A DNA stretch of 58,815 nucleotides from Siminovitchia sediminis (GCF_042680885.1 NZ_JBHUEO010000011.1:1-58815), one strand, 5' to 3'. Numbered from the stretch's first letter, positions 34,097 through 43,129 are shown. Notes: generated from the letters alone by a model not told the origin. A program made the numbers and translations.

Positions 34097-35610
34097 GCAG
34101 CATTCCTCCTATTGGAAACATTTTTCCACATTTTTTTTATTCTTTTGGTTAAAAATTGATTTTGATTTAATAGAACGAAAACAATGCACAGCAGCATGAT
34201 CAAGCTTATCGGGCGGGTGACAAATGGCAGGAAAGAAAAGTCTGCACTTACCATTGCCCTTCTGAAGTTTTGCTCAGCCATCAATCCAAGAATTAAGCCC
34301 AGTATCAATGGCGGTGCAGATAAACCAACTCTTCTCATGAAAAACCCTATAATCCCAAAGGCGAACATCACAGCAATGTCAAACGGCCTACTATTTACTG
34401 CATAAGTTCCGATCACGCTAAGCACCGTCACAATTAGTAACACTACACTGCTGGGAATCGTCAATATTTTTTGAAAGAAAAAGCTAAAGAATAGTCCGAA
34501 CACGAGCATAAACAAACTGGCTACTACAATAATTGCAAAAAACTGACTGAAAATATCTGGGTTTTGCTGGGTTAATAATGGACCGGGCTGAAGTCCGTGA
34601 AGCAATAACCCCCCAATAATAACTGCCGTTACAGCATCCCCTGGGATCCCCAATGTCAGCATAGGGATATAGGAGCCGGGAACACATGCATTGTTGGCAG
34701 TTTCAGCAGCAACTATCCCTTCAGGATTCCCCTTTCCAAAAGTTTCCGGAATCTTACTGCTTCGCTTTGCCATATCATACGAAACCCAGGAAGCAATATC
34801 AGCGCCAAGTCCCGGAACAGCTCCAATAACAGCACCAGTTACAGAAGACTTTGCTCCCAGTGGAAAAAATTTACCCAGCATTCTTAATGGAGGGAACATA
34901 GATTTAAATCCTTCCGGTTTTAAAGGCGGTCTCATCTTAACAAGAGATTCAATCACTTCAGCAATTCCAAAAATCCCAATTAAAACTGCAATTAAATTAA
35001 ACCCATCCATAAGTGCGCTTTCACCAAAGGTAAAACGCTGGACACCTGAAATCGTATCAATTCCAATCGTAGCCAAGCTTAATCCAATAAAACCGGACAT
35101 TAGACCTTTTACCAATGATTCAGATGCAAGATTCGCACTGATGATGATACCCAGCATGGCTAATAGAAAATATTCCCATGATCCAAAGTGGACACTAAGC
35201 ATGGCTAACAGCGGTGCACCGATTAAAAATAGGAGGGCTGCCAAAACGCCGCCTACAAAAGATTGAAAAGTTGCTAGCCCTCTAGCCAATCCCCCTTCTC
35301 CTCTTCTAGCCATTGGATATCCGTCAAGAGCAGTGGCGGCTGCTGAAGGTGTCCCTGGAATATTCAGGAAAATTGCTGATGTAGATCCCCCATAGGTGCC
35401 TGCAATATGAATTGAAACGATCAAAATAATTGCTTCAAGCCAGTCCATTCCCCATGTAAAAGAAATTAGCAGTGATACTCCCATTGTTGTTGTTAATCCG
35501 GGCAGCGATCCCACTACCATGCCTGCAACTGTACCAATAACAAACAAAAGCAAAAGCTTTAAAGAGAAAATATCACCGAAGGACCCAGCTAGAGAACTTA
35601 AATCGAGCAA
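34093..35610 (-). CDS. tctA: Tripartite tricarboxylate transporter, TctA large permease
   Basis: The 505-residue integral membrane protein carries the TctA signatures GSLPGLTTTMGVSLLISFTWGMD near residue 33 and YGGSTSAIFLNIPGTPSAAATALDGYPMARRGEGG near 73, and the repeated PGLGADIASWVSYDMAKR. TctA is the ion-coupled channel of the TTT system. Translation starts at TTG with AGGAGG eight bases upstream. It lies 12 bp after the first NicX-like gene. Confidence 0.93.
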   Translation of the reverse strand: MLDLSSLAGSFGDIFSLKLLLLFVIGTVAGMVVGSLPGLTTTMGVSLLISFTWGMDWLEAIILIVSIHIAGTYGGSTSAIFLNIPGTPSAAATALDGYPMARRGEGGLARGLATFQSFVGGVLAALLFLIGAPLLAMLSVHFGSWEYFLLAMLGIIISANLASESLVKGLMSGFIGLSLATIGIDTISGVQRFTFGESALMDGFNLIAVLIGIFGIAEVIESLVKMRPPLKPEGFKSMFPPLRMLGKFFPLGAKSSVTGAVIGAVPGLGADIASWVSYDMAKRSSKIPETFGKGNPEGIVAAETANNACVPGSYIPMLTLGIPGDAVTAVIIGGLLLHGLQPGPLLTQQNPDIFSQFFAIIVVASLFMLVFGLFFSFFFQKILTIPSSVVLLIVTVLSVIGTYAVNSRPFDIAVMFAFGIIGFFMRRVGLSAPPLILGLILGLMAEQNFRRAMVSADFSFLPFVTRPISLIMLLCIVFVLLNQNQFLTKRIKKMWKNVSNRRNAA

Positions 35611-35622
35611 AAGACATACCTC

Positions 35623-36603
35623 CTAACCCAGGAATAACTCTCCGTCTTTCATGAGGATTTGACCATCAATTTCTATAACAGGATCCCTCATAACCAAGTC
35701 GCAGTGTCCGGGAGCTCGGATACTGCTGCCAAATGTAATTCCATTGCCTATCCCAATGTGCATCGTGCCAAACTCGGCTTCATCTTCCAATTGTCCTCCC
35801 CGGCCGATTTTTGCATTGGGATTCATTCCCATACCAAATTCAACAGCACAGTACACATTTGGATGGTTGTAACTTTCCAGTGTCTTTTTAAGCATGTCTG
35901 CATCTTCTTTTCCTTCAATTGAAACAATTCTTCCTTCTTCAAAAGTAACAGTAATCGGATCTACGCAGGCTCTGCCCGGTACCACTGCACCGTCAATAAT
36001 AATCGTTCCTTCCGTCGTCCCTTCAACAGGAGCAACAGCGCTTTCTATACATGGTGGGGGAGAAATACTCCCGGGTTCATGACAAATGCCGGTTTGAGGA
36101 ACTGCATGCCTTCCTGATATGTCCATCGTTAAATCTGTACCCAATGCTGATGTAACCCTGATTTGACTTCCAGCCTCAAGAATAGCAGACAGCTTATCTA
36201 TCTTTTCTTTTTGAGCATAAAAATCAATATCCAGCGAACCATCCAGAAACACTTCTTCGTTTGCATCGGGCATGAATATTAATCTAGCACCAGCGTCGCT
36301 CGCCTCTTTTCTGGCTGAAGAATGGTTAATTGAAAACGTTGTTGGTGCAACTATGGCATCCGCAGCTTTCATCGCTTCAGCAATAATCCTTGGCGGCTCA
36401 TCCCCATGCCTTGTAGTCGGATTCATGATCGTCATCACAACTTCAGCATCCATTCCTTTTCCGACAAGAGCAAACATTTCGCCAATTCCAATTGTATTGG
36501 TGTCCGTCAACACAAGTAGGTTCTCCCCAGGCTGAACGTTCAAACAGGTCTCTAATATGTTTTGAACAGACTTCATCATAAACATCTTGCGGACCGTATT
36601 CAC
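35623..36603 (-). CDS. NicX/M29 aminopeptidase-like metalloenzyme, paralogue 2
   Basis: The 326-residue protein is a paralogue of the one at 29683. It retains the same late motifs FGTMHIGIG and PGHCDLVMRDP that match the iron-binding His and His-x-Asp of NicX-type 2,5-dihydroxypyridine dioxygenase. It is the first gene of the sigma-54 operon. I start it at the GTG at 36603, six bases after GGGGGG, rather than at the ATG ten codons earlier, which precedes that site and lies at the edge of the likely transcript start. Whether it opens a ring or hydrolyses an amide is not decidable from sequence. Confidence 0.75.
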   Translation of the reverse strand: MNTVRKMFMMKSVQNILETCLNVQPGENLLVLTDTNTIGIGEMFALVGKGMDAEVVMTIMNPTTRHGDEPPRIIAEAMKAADAIVAPTTFSINHSSARKEASDAGARLIFMPDANEEVFLDGSLDIDFYAQKEKIDKLSAILEAGSQIRVTSALGTDLTMDISGRHAVPQTGICHEPGSISPPPCIESAVAPVEGTTEGTIIIDGAVVPGRACVDPITVTFEEGRIVSIEGKEDADMLKKTLESYNHPNVYCAVEFGMGMNPNAKIGRGGQLEDEAEFGTMHIGIGNGITFGSSIRAPGHCDLVMRDPVIEIDGQILMKDGELFLG

Positions 36604-36643
36604 ATTAATCCCCCCTAATAAAAAGTAATTCAAATATTATTAA

Positions 36644-36659
36644 TGCAGTTTTCATGCCA
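36644..36659 (-). promoter_or_regulatory. Sigma-54 (-24/-12) promoter
   Basis: On the minus strand the sequence reads TGGCAT-N5-CTGCA, matching TGGCAC-N5-TTGCA with GG and GC in the exact spacing. It lies about 40 bp upstream of the first NicX-like gene and next to a sigma-54 activator gene. It should drive the ten-gene operon down to 27921. Confidence 0.88.
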
Positions 36660-36682
36660 ACTCTCTTTTTTAGGACAAAACT

Positions 36683-36720
36683 TGTAAAAAAACGCGTTAC
36701 AGCACGATTTGTAAAAAAAC
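36683..36720. promoter_or_regulatory. Candidate enhancer sites for the sigma-54 activator
   Basis: TTGTAAAAAAAC occurs twice, at about 36682 and 36709, 27 bp apart, and TGTAA-N9-TTACA (36683-36701) is an inverted repeat across the first copy. The position just upstream of the -24/-12 promoter suits an activator binding site. This is inference from repetition. Confidence 0.45.
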
Positions 36721-36770
36721 AGCCTGATTTTCCTGCCTACCCACATTTTTTGCAAGTTGCGAATTTAAAA

Positions 36771-36812
36771 GGCAATCCCCCCTGTTTTACCTAAAAAACA
36801 GAGGGGATTGCC
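36771..36812 (-). terminator. Terminator of the sigma-54 activator gene
   Basis: GGCAATCCCC (36771-36780) pairs with GGGGATTGCC (36803-36812), and an inner CTGTTTT/AAAACAG stem continues the helix. On the minus strand it is followed by TTTTAAATT. It insulates the activator gene from the downstream promoter. Confidence 0.85.
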
Positions 36813-36828
36813 GTTATCTTCTCATGTT

Positions 36829-36861
36829 TCGCAAAATGCAAATTACATTTGCATTTTGCGA
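36829..36861. repeat. Perfect 15-bp inverted repeat over the activator stop codon
   Basis: TCGCAAAATGCAAAT (36829-36843) and ATTTGCATTTTGCGA (36847-36861) are perfect inverted repeats around a 3-bp centre, straddling the stop of the sigma-54 activator gene. It may be a second hairpin at the mRNA end or a protein-binding palindrome. Confidence 0.7.
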
Positions 36862-38618
36862 CTAATCTCAAACCTATTAATCTTCCTATATAACGTTGCT
36901 ATATTTATACCAAGAGTTTTGGCAGCCTTTTTCTTGCCTTCGAGAGTATCACCATATTTATCCAAGGCACTTTTAATCATTCTTTCTTCCATCTCTGAAA
37001 GCGTAAGTTCATGTTCTACTTCTTGCTCGTTTGCTTTACGAAGTCTTGCCGGTAAATTATCGTATGTCACCCATTGTTCCGTAGCCATATTAACAGCATA
37101 TTCTACAGTATTTTGAAGCTCCCTTATATTTCCGGGCCAGTGGTAGGAATTTAAACGTTCCAGCGTACTAGGTGAAAAACCTTTTATCTTCTTACCTGTA
37201 ATCTCCATATAATGCTCCAAAAAATAATGGAGGAGTACCGGTACATCTCCGACCCTCTCACGCAAAGGCGGAATATGTACTGGAATCACGTTTAATCGGT
37301 AATACAAATCTTCCCTGAATTCCCCGTCTTCAACCATTTTCTCAAGGTTTTTATTCGTGGCTGCCAAAACTCGGACATCTATATCAATAGACTCGTTCGC
37401 ACCAATCCGCTCAACTCTTCTTTCTTCAAGAACTCGAAGAATTTTAACCTGTAAATGAAGCGGCATATCACCGATTTCATCCAAAAAAATGGTTCCACTG
37501 TTGGCCATTTCAAACTTCCCAGGTTTACCTTGTTTCCGGGCCCCTGTGAAAGCGCCCTCACTGTAACCAAATAATTCGCTTTCCAGTAATGCTTCAGGAA
37601 TGGCCGCACAGTTAATTGCACGAAAAGGCTGGTCTGCGCGGTGGCTATTATTATGGACAGCCCTTGCAAACAGCTCTTTACCTGTTCCGCTTTCTCCTAA
37701 AAACAGGACTGTAGAATCAGTAGCTGATACTTGTTTGGAGATCGCTTTTGTTTCAAGAAGTGTTTTACTTTTTCCAACAATAATATCAAAGTTAGAATCG
37801 TCCACCTCGGAAGTCATCGAATAAGCAAACTTTTGAACTTCAATTTTATCCTTAAAAGACAATACAACACCGATAATATGCTCATTGTGTTCTAATGGGA
37901 TAGCACTTCCAAAGACATTTATTTTATTTCCATTTACAACGAATGAATAATCTTTATCTTTGAATCCTTTTCCCGTAAACAGAACTTTAGGGATATCTGG
38001 CATCATGTCCAATAAGTTTAATTGTAAAACTTCATCTCTTTCAATGTGTAGAATGTGCTTCGCTGACCGATTTACTTCAAGGATTCGCCCGTTATGGTCC
38101 GCAGCGATAATCCCTTCATTCATTGAGCGAATCGCCACCTGCAAGGTTTGAGAGATCGATAAATACTTTTTCAGCAAGGTTTCAGCATTGATTTTACTGC
38201 TGATTAAATCTGCCATCTTATCAAGATAGTTTGAAAGAATCCCCTGTTTCCTTTCAAACTCTGCCTTCTGCTCTTTCGTAAAAGCCGTTAAACTAATTAC
38301 GCCAACATTTTTTCCTTCATGCTTCAAAGGGTATGACACATCCGCTTTTTCTGCACAATTTTTATATAAAACACAGTTTTTGCATGCATCATGAAAGCCG
38401 GGATTCAGATTGTAAATGGGCCGGTCCGTCTTTAATACTTCTTTTATAATGTGACCACGCACCTGCTCACCTACAACAGCATGCTGGCCACCGCCAGTTG
38501 CAGCAACAACCACATGATTTTGATCATATATAATGACTTCCAATTCTAAAACTGACTTAATGGCTTCTGCTACCAAATTGACTTCCTCTTGGATGGTAAA
38601 TAAAATGGACTGTTCCAT
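36843..38618 (-). CDS. Sigma-54-dependent transcriptional activator with PAS domain
   Basis: The 591-residue enhancer-binding protein has three parts. An N-terminal sensor (1-165) contains Cys79, Cys82 and Cys88 in a C-x2-C-x5-C cluster. A PAS domain (about 165-275) follows with MNEGIIAADHNGRILEVN. The AAA+ domain (about 290-525) has Walker A GESGTGKE, the sigma-54 contact GAFTGA and Walker B GTIFLDEIGD. A Fis-type HTH ends it (KKAAKTLGINIATLYRKINRF). It should activate the promoter at 36644-36659. The cysteines suggest a metal, FeS or redox input. The ribosome binding site is GGGGGAG. Confidence 0.93.
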   Translation of the reverse strand: MEQSILFTIQEEVNLVAEAIKSVLELEVIIYDQNHVVVAATGGGQHAVVGEQVRGHIIKEVLKTDRPIYNLNPGFHDACKNCVLYKNCAEKADVSYPLKHEGKNVGVISLTAFTKEQKAEFERKQGILSNYLDKMADLISSKINAETLLKKYLSISQTLQVAIRSMNEGIIAADHNGRILEVNRSAKHILHIERDEVLQLNLLDMMPDIPKVLFTGKGFKDKDYSFVVNGNKINVFGSAIPLEHNEHIIGVVLSFKDKIEVQKFAYSMTSEVDDSNFDIIVGKSKTLLETKAISKQVSATDSTVLFLGESGTGKELFARAVHNNSHRADQPFRAINCAAIPEALLESELFGYSEGAFTGARKQGKPGKFEMANSGTIFLDEIGDMPLHLQVKILRVLEERRVERIGANESIDIDVRVLAATNKNLEKMVEDGEFREDLYYRLNVIPVHIPPLRERVGDVPVLLHYFLEHYMEITGKKIKGFSPSTLERLNSYHWPGNIRELQNTVEYAVNMATEQWVTYDNLPARLRKANEQEVEHELTLSEMEERMIKSALDKYGDTLEGKKKAAKTLGINIATLYRKINRFEISRKMQM

Positions 38619-38820
38619 TTGTCTCCCCCTCTTTCATAAAGTGGTACGACTTGATAGAAAATTAAAACGAATCTTACATATTATCCTAATCACATTTGAC
38701 CTTCTAATCAAGACACTTTTTAGAGCAACGAGGAAAATGAGGCACATTTATTTTATTTATTTGAGAACAACCATATAATATCTGTTGGTTAAACATATTC
38801 CATTTTTATTCTCGACAAAA

Positions 38821-38845
38821 GGGAGCCGATACACAATCGGCTCCC
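38821..38845 (-). terminator. Terminator of the CoA-transferase operon
   Basis: GGGAGCCGAT (38821-38830) pairs perfectly with ATCGGCTCCC (38836-38845), followed on the minus strand by TTTTG. It closes the operon that begins at 44443. Confidence 0.85.
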
Positions 38846-38854
38846 TCCATTATA

Positions 38855-40075
38855 TTATTCATTCATCTCTACCAGCGCTTCGCTGCCCAAAAACTTCTTT
38901 TCTACTTCTTCATTATGTTCTCCCAGCAAAGGAGGCCTTGAAGAGATTTCCCATGGGGTTTTATTAAATGTATAAGGTGCTCCCGGATAAACAAAAGTTT
39001 GATCTAACTCTGGGTGCGCCACCTCTACAAATGCTTTGCGGTCTTCCGTCAAATGCGGGTCATCCAGCATTTCTTCAGGTGCTCGCAGCGGAGCCCAGGG
39101 AAGATTAATGCTTTGAGCATAATGGAAAATGTATTCCGACTCATGAACTGCACAAAATTCTTCGAGAACATCGCAAACATAATCCATTCTCGTGGCACGG
39201 AAATGATCGTCTACATATCTTTCATCGCTCAGCTCCCCTTCCATTCCTTTGGAAGCAAGCCATTCCACCAGTTCTCTCCACCTTTTTTCATCCAGATACG
39301 TATTTAAGCAAAGGATATACCGATTATCTTTACATTTAAAAATCCATCTGCTTGATTTATTAGGCAGCGCATGGCGGGCGGTATGACGCTTTACATGAGC
39401 TTTTTGGTATTCCCAATACGGGATGGACATTTCCGTGGAAACGGTCACACAATCATGAACAGCGATGTCCACATGCTGCCCTTTTCCTCCCCCAATATTT
39501 CTATGAAAAATCGCGCCTATGATTCCAATAGCGGCAAAATATGCGGCCATGTGGGCTGCCTGTCCTCCCGTCGGGGCTATTGGCGGAGCGCCTTCGACGT
39601 CATCATAACCGTTGACTGCCATGACTCCCCCTAATGCCAATTGTGTAAGATCACACATTTTGTAATCGCTCCACGGACCAAATTGCCCAAATGGTGTAAT
39701 GGAACACATGATTAATTCTGGATAGATTTTGGATAAAGATTCATAGTCTATTCCCCATTCTTTCAATAGGCTGGGGTTAAAGTCTTCCAGCACGACATCG
39801 AATTCAGGTAAAAGTTTCATATATTTTTCCCGGTCCGATTCCTTGCTTAGATCCAGAATGACAGATTTTTTGGATGTATTGTAATGCCAAAAATAGAGGC
39901 TTTGATTCGGGTCTTTTTCATCGTGATAATATGGACCGATATTCCGTGATTCCGCTCCGTTAGGAGGCTCTACCTTGATAACCTCTGCTCCCATGTCTGC
40001 GAACATTTTTCCGGTAAACTGGGTTAACTGGTCCCCGATTTCCAGAATTTTAATTCCTTCCAATGCTTTGTTCAT
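38855..40075 (-). CDS. Class III CoA-transferase, subunit with catalytic Asp
   Basis: The 406-residue CaiB/BaiF protein has LEGIKILEIGDQLTQFTGKMFADMGAEVIKVEPP at its start and GQHVDIAVHDCVTVS, which keeps the catalytic Asp position. It lies 15 bp after another CoA-transferase gene of different sequence, an arrangement seen for two-subunit enzymes such as benzylsuccinate CoA-transferase BbsEF. AAGGAGG precedes the ATG. It is the last gene of the operon. Confidence 0.9.
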   Translation of the reverse strand: MNKALEGIKILEIGDQLTQFTGKMFADMGAEVIKVEPPNGAESRNIGPYYHDEKDPNQSLYFWHYNTSKKSVILDLSKESDREKYMKLLPEFDVVLEDFNPSLLKEWGIDYESLSKIYPELIMCSITPFGQFGPWSDYKMCDLTQLALGGVMAVNGYDDVEGAPPIAPTGGQAAHMAAYFAAIGIIGAIFHRNIGGGKGQHVDIAVHDCVTVSTEMSIPYWEYQKAHVKRHTARHALPNKSSRWIFKCKDNRYILCLNTYLDEKRWRELVEWLASKGMEGELSDERYVDDHFRATRMDYVCDVLEEFCAVHESEYIFHYAQSINLPWAPLRAPEEMLDDPHLTEDRKAFVEVAHPELDQTFVYPGAPYTFNKTPWEISSRPPLLGEHNEEVEKKFLGSEALVEMNE

Positions 40076-40090
40076 AAAATCATCTCCTCC

Positions 40091-41419
40091 TTACCATAGT
40101 GATCTAACTTCTTTAAATTGATCCTTTGGCATATCCAGAGGCCATAAAACACCATCATCATCCAGTTCCTTAATTTCTTCTTCACTGTACCCGAGAATTT
40201 CACTTAATACATATTCAGTATCTTCTCCCATTAATGGTGCTGATTTGTGAATATACGGCTGTGTCTCTGACATTTTTATCGGAATTCCTACAAAGTTTCG
40301 TTCGCCCAAGATGGAATGGTTCAGTCTTTCAAATAACTTGCGGGCTTTCAATTGAGGATCCTTCTCCATCAAGTCTTCGTTCATTTGTACGGCCGCACAC
40401 GTCACACCGTGGCTTTGGAGCAATTCCATCACTTCATATTTATTTCTGCTTATTGTAAAGGCCTCAATGTTGCGATCCATTTCATCCTGATGGGTTAAGC
40501 GGCCTTCAAATGTATCATATTTCTGATGATGAGCCCACTCCGGATTGCCCATAGCATTTTTAAGGCTGGTCCATTCTTCATCTGAAAATACGGCAATTGT
40601 GCACCAGTCATTATCTCCTCCACCTTTACAGCGATAACTGTTATGCGGGCACCCCACTTTTCCGCGGTAGTTATCTTCAGGATGTTCTTTGGAAGTAATG
40701 GCACGGTTGCCCGGCGGGAATCCCGGTCTTTTCGATGATCTTTTGTTTGCAGTAAAATCCAATAAATTCGCCCCGGTCAGATGCAGCCCCGCCTCTACTT
40801 GCGAAATATCAATATATTGGCCTTTTCCTGTTTGTTTTTTATGAAAAAGCGCAGTGATGACACTAAAAGCCCCCGTGTACCCTGCCACCACATCCATGAC
40901 GGAGTAGCCCCAGCCTGCCGGTTGAGTTTCGGGAAGCCCCGAGATAAATGTCATACCATTTAAACCAGCAGCGGTCGGCCCCCAGGTTCCATACATTTTT
41001 TTGCGGCCGGTATGCCCCAATCCAGATATACTCATATAAATGATACCTGGAGAAATTTTTTCAAGAGTATCATAATCTAATCCCCATTTCTCAAATACAC
41101 CCGCGCTAAAGTTCTCCAAAACGATATCTGACTTCTTTAGAAGCTGATGAACAATCTCCATTCCCCGCTCCGATTTTACATTTAATGTCAGGCTTTTTTT
41201 TCCGGCGTTTAAATTATTAAAGAACGCGCCATTATCAAGACCCGGTTTATCCCCTTTTGCATACATGGAAAACCGCATAAAATCCGGATTTTTGGGCCAT
41301 TCCACCTTTATAACCTCTGCACCCAAAGCACCCAGAATTCTGGCTGTGGTAGACCCTGAAACACTCCAAGTAAAGTCTAACACCCGAATTCCTCTCAGTA
41401 CTTCTTTCTGGTTTGCCAT
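40091..41419 (-). CDS. Class III CoA-transferase, subunit with Glu at the catalytic position
   Basis: The 442-residue CaiB/BaiF protein starts GIRVLDFTWSVSGSTTARILGALGAEVIKVEWP and has GQYIDISQVEAGLHL, so Glu replaces the usual catalytic Asp. Together with its neighbour at 38855 it may form a heteromer in which only one subunit carries the canonical residue. Many single-gene relatives also have SQxEA here, so it is not proof of inactivity. Its ATG directly abuts the stop of the DUF35 gene. Confidence 0.88.
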   Translation of the reverse strand: MANQKEVLRGIRVLDFTWSVSGSTTARILGALGAEVIKVEWPKNPDFMRFSMYAKGDKPGLDNGAFFNNLNAGKKSLTLNVKSERGMEIVHQLLKKSDIVLENFSAGVFEKWGLDYDTLEKISPGIIYMSISGLGHTGRKKMYGTWGPTAAGLNGMTFISGLPETQPAGWGYSVMDVVAGYTGAFSVITALFHKKQTGKGQYIDISQVEAGLHLTGANLLDFTANKRSSKRPGFPPGNRAITSKEHPEDNYRGKVGCPHNSYRCKGGGDNDWCTIAVFSDEEWTSLKNAMGNPEWAHHQKYDTFEGRLTHQDEMDRNIEAFTISRNKYEVMELLQSHGVTCAAVQMNEDLMEKDPQLKARKLFERLNHSILGERNFVGIPIKMSETQPYIHKSAPLMGEDTEYVLSEILGYSEEEIKELDDDGVLWPLDMPKDQFKEVRSLW

Positions 41420-41866
41420 CTATTCCTGGCCCCTTTCTACAGGTTTCCAATTGACTAATGTAATGTCCTCATTCACTTTTTCAAAGGTTGCTTCTATTTC
41501 CATACCGCAATGGATTCGGTCAAGATCCATCCCGACAGCATTCCCCAGCATCCTGACACCCTCGTCCAATTCCACTACGACTAATGCATAGGGCACTTTA
41601 TCTTTAAAGTAAGAGAGAAAGCTTCTATAGGAAATGTTATAAGTATAGACCTTTCCCTTTCCCTCAATCGGCACCCATACAAGGTCAGCCCCGGGGGAAT
41701 AAGGAGAAACAAATCTTGGGGGCCAAACTTTCTTTTTAGTTACTGTACATTGTTGCACTTTCAGTTTTCCTTCACGGGTCGCCTCCCAAAATGGCGCAAA
41801 CAAATCCCAATCCCTGTCACTTTCCCGGGTAGGCAATGGCCGTTGCAAAACTTCAATAGCTTCCAT
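41420..41866 (-). CDS. DUF35 OB-fold protein with degenerate zinc ribbon
   Basis: The 148-residue protein has the DUF35 layout: an N-terminal helix (FWEATREGKLKVQQC), a rubredoxin-like zinc ribbon region and an OB-fold (GKGKVYTYNISYR to EATFEKVNEDITLVNW). In usual members the ribbon has two Cys pairs; here only one Cys remains (VQQCTVTKKKVWPPRFVSPYSPG), so zinc binding is probably lost. DUF35 proteins partner thiolase-like proteins as acyltransferases, thiolases (BbsA) or aldolases (ChsH2). The gene lies 33 bp after such a thiolase-like gene. The start at 41866 follows AAAGGAAG. Confidence 0.88.
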   Translation of the reverse strand: MEAIEVLQRPLPTRESDRDWDLFAPFWEATREGKLKVQQCTVTKKKVWPPRFVSPYSPGADLVWVPIEGKGKVYTYNISYRSFLSYFKDKVPYALVVVELDEGVRMLGNAVGMDLDRIHCGMEIEATFEKVNEDITLVNWKPVERGQE

Positions 41867-41899
41867 AGAAAAACTTCCTTTCAACGAAATTTTCATCTA

Positions 41900-43078
41900 T
41901 TAATTGTGTAAAATGGCAATAGAACCGTCACTGAGATCTCCATAACCTGTAACTAGACCAATCTTTGCGTCTTCAACCTGTGCTTTTCCCGCTTCCCCTC
42001 TAAGCTGGTATACAGCCTCAGTCACATGATTGATCCCTACAATATGTGCCTGTGACAGCAAGCCCCCATGCGTATTGACAGGAAGCTGCCCGCCCAGCTT
42101 AATCCGGCCCCCTTTTACAAATTCCGGGCCTTCCCCACGCTCACAAAAACCCATTTCCTCAAGTTGTCTCAGCAGAACAAACGTGAAACAATCATACACT
42201 TCAGCGAAATCAATATCATCATGCCGGACTCCCGCCATATCGAAGGCACGCGGAGCAGCATGTGTTATCCCCATGTCCAAAATGTCCGGCCTTGTCGGCA
42301 AATCATCCGGATACGCCGGATGTCCTTCTGCTATTCCGCCTATATAAATTGGCTTTTTAAAGCGATGGGCATTTTTTTTCGACGTCACAATCACTGCCCC
42401 TGCCCCGTCCGTTTCCAAGGAGCAATCGAATAAACGGAAAGGATCGACGAGCATCGGAGAATTTTGATAATCCTCTTCTGTCATTGGACGACCCTTCATA
42501 TAGGCTTTTTCATTTAGGTGGGCATGCTCCCTGCAGGTCATAGCCACAATCTGCAAACCGGCAGGATCCGGATTGTATTCATGGAACCACCTGTTTGCAT
42601 GAAGAGAGTAGTAGTGCAGCGGTACACTTACACCATAGGGGTATTCCAGATTTTCCCGATATTCATTGTTCGGCATGAATTCATTATTTAATTCCAATAT
42701 TCCTGAATCCCCTGTTCCAAGCCTTACCCCTGAGTACCCCCTCTGCCCGGTGGCTACAAGAACATAATCCGCAACACCTGAATCGACTGCCATGGCAGCA
42801 CTTTGAATCGCTGCTATGGCACTGGCTCCTCCCAATTCAAAACGGCCGCTGAATTTCAGCTCCTTCATGCCTAAACCATGGACAAATTCTTCATGGCGGA
42901 TATTGAATTTCCATGGAGAAATTACACCATCAATTTCTGACGGTTCTATTCCTGCATCTTTACAAGCGTTAATAGATGCTTCAATACAAAGCCGGGCTAA
43001 AGGTTTATCTGTTCCTCTTACAAACTCTGTTTCCCCAGCGCCTACAATGCACGCTCGATCGCTTAATGACCGTTCCAT
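41900..43078 (-). CDS. Thiolase-like protein (SCP-x/Ltp/BbsB type)
   Basis: The 392-residue thiolase-superfamily protein lacks the nucleophilic Cys: the region reads FELGGASAIAAIQSAAMAV rather than a CxxG/S context. Late motifs VNTHGGLLSQAHIVGINHVTEA and VTGYGDLSDGS follow the lipid-transfer-protein-like class. Such proteins pair with DUF35 partners and act as retro-aldolases (Ltp2-ChsH2) or unusual thiolases (BbsAB). The ATG at 43078 has GGAGG eight bases upstream; five more codons in the longer frame overlap it. It is the second gene of the operon after the MHS transporter. Confidence 0.88.
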   Translation of the reverse strand: MERSLSDRACIVGAGETEFVRGTDKPLARLCIEASINACKDAGIEPSEIDGVISPWKFNIRHEEFVHGLGMKELKFSGRFELGGASAIAAIQSAAMAVDSGVADYVLVATGQRGYSGVRLGTGDSGILELNNEFMPNNEYRENLEYPYGVSVPLHYYSLHANRWFHEYNPDPAGLQIVAMTCREHAHLNEKAYMKGRPMTEEDYQNSPMLVDPFRLFDCSLETDGAGAVIVTSKKNAHRFKKPIYIGGIAEGHPAYPDDLPTRPDILDMGITHAAPRAFDMAGVRHDDIDFAEVYDCFTFVLLRQLEEMGFCERGEGPEFVKGGRIKLGGQLPVNTHGGLLSQAHIVGINHVTEAVYQLRGEAGKAQVEDAKIGLVTGYGDLSDGSIAILHN

Positions 43079-43129
43079 ATGTCTCGCCTCCATTTTTCAG
43101 TTAACCTTTCATTTTGTTAAACGCTTACA

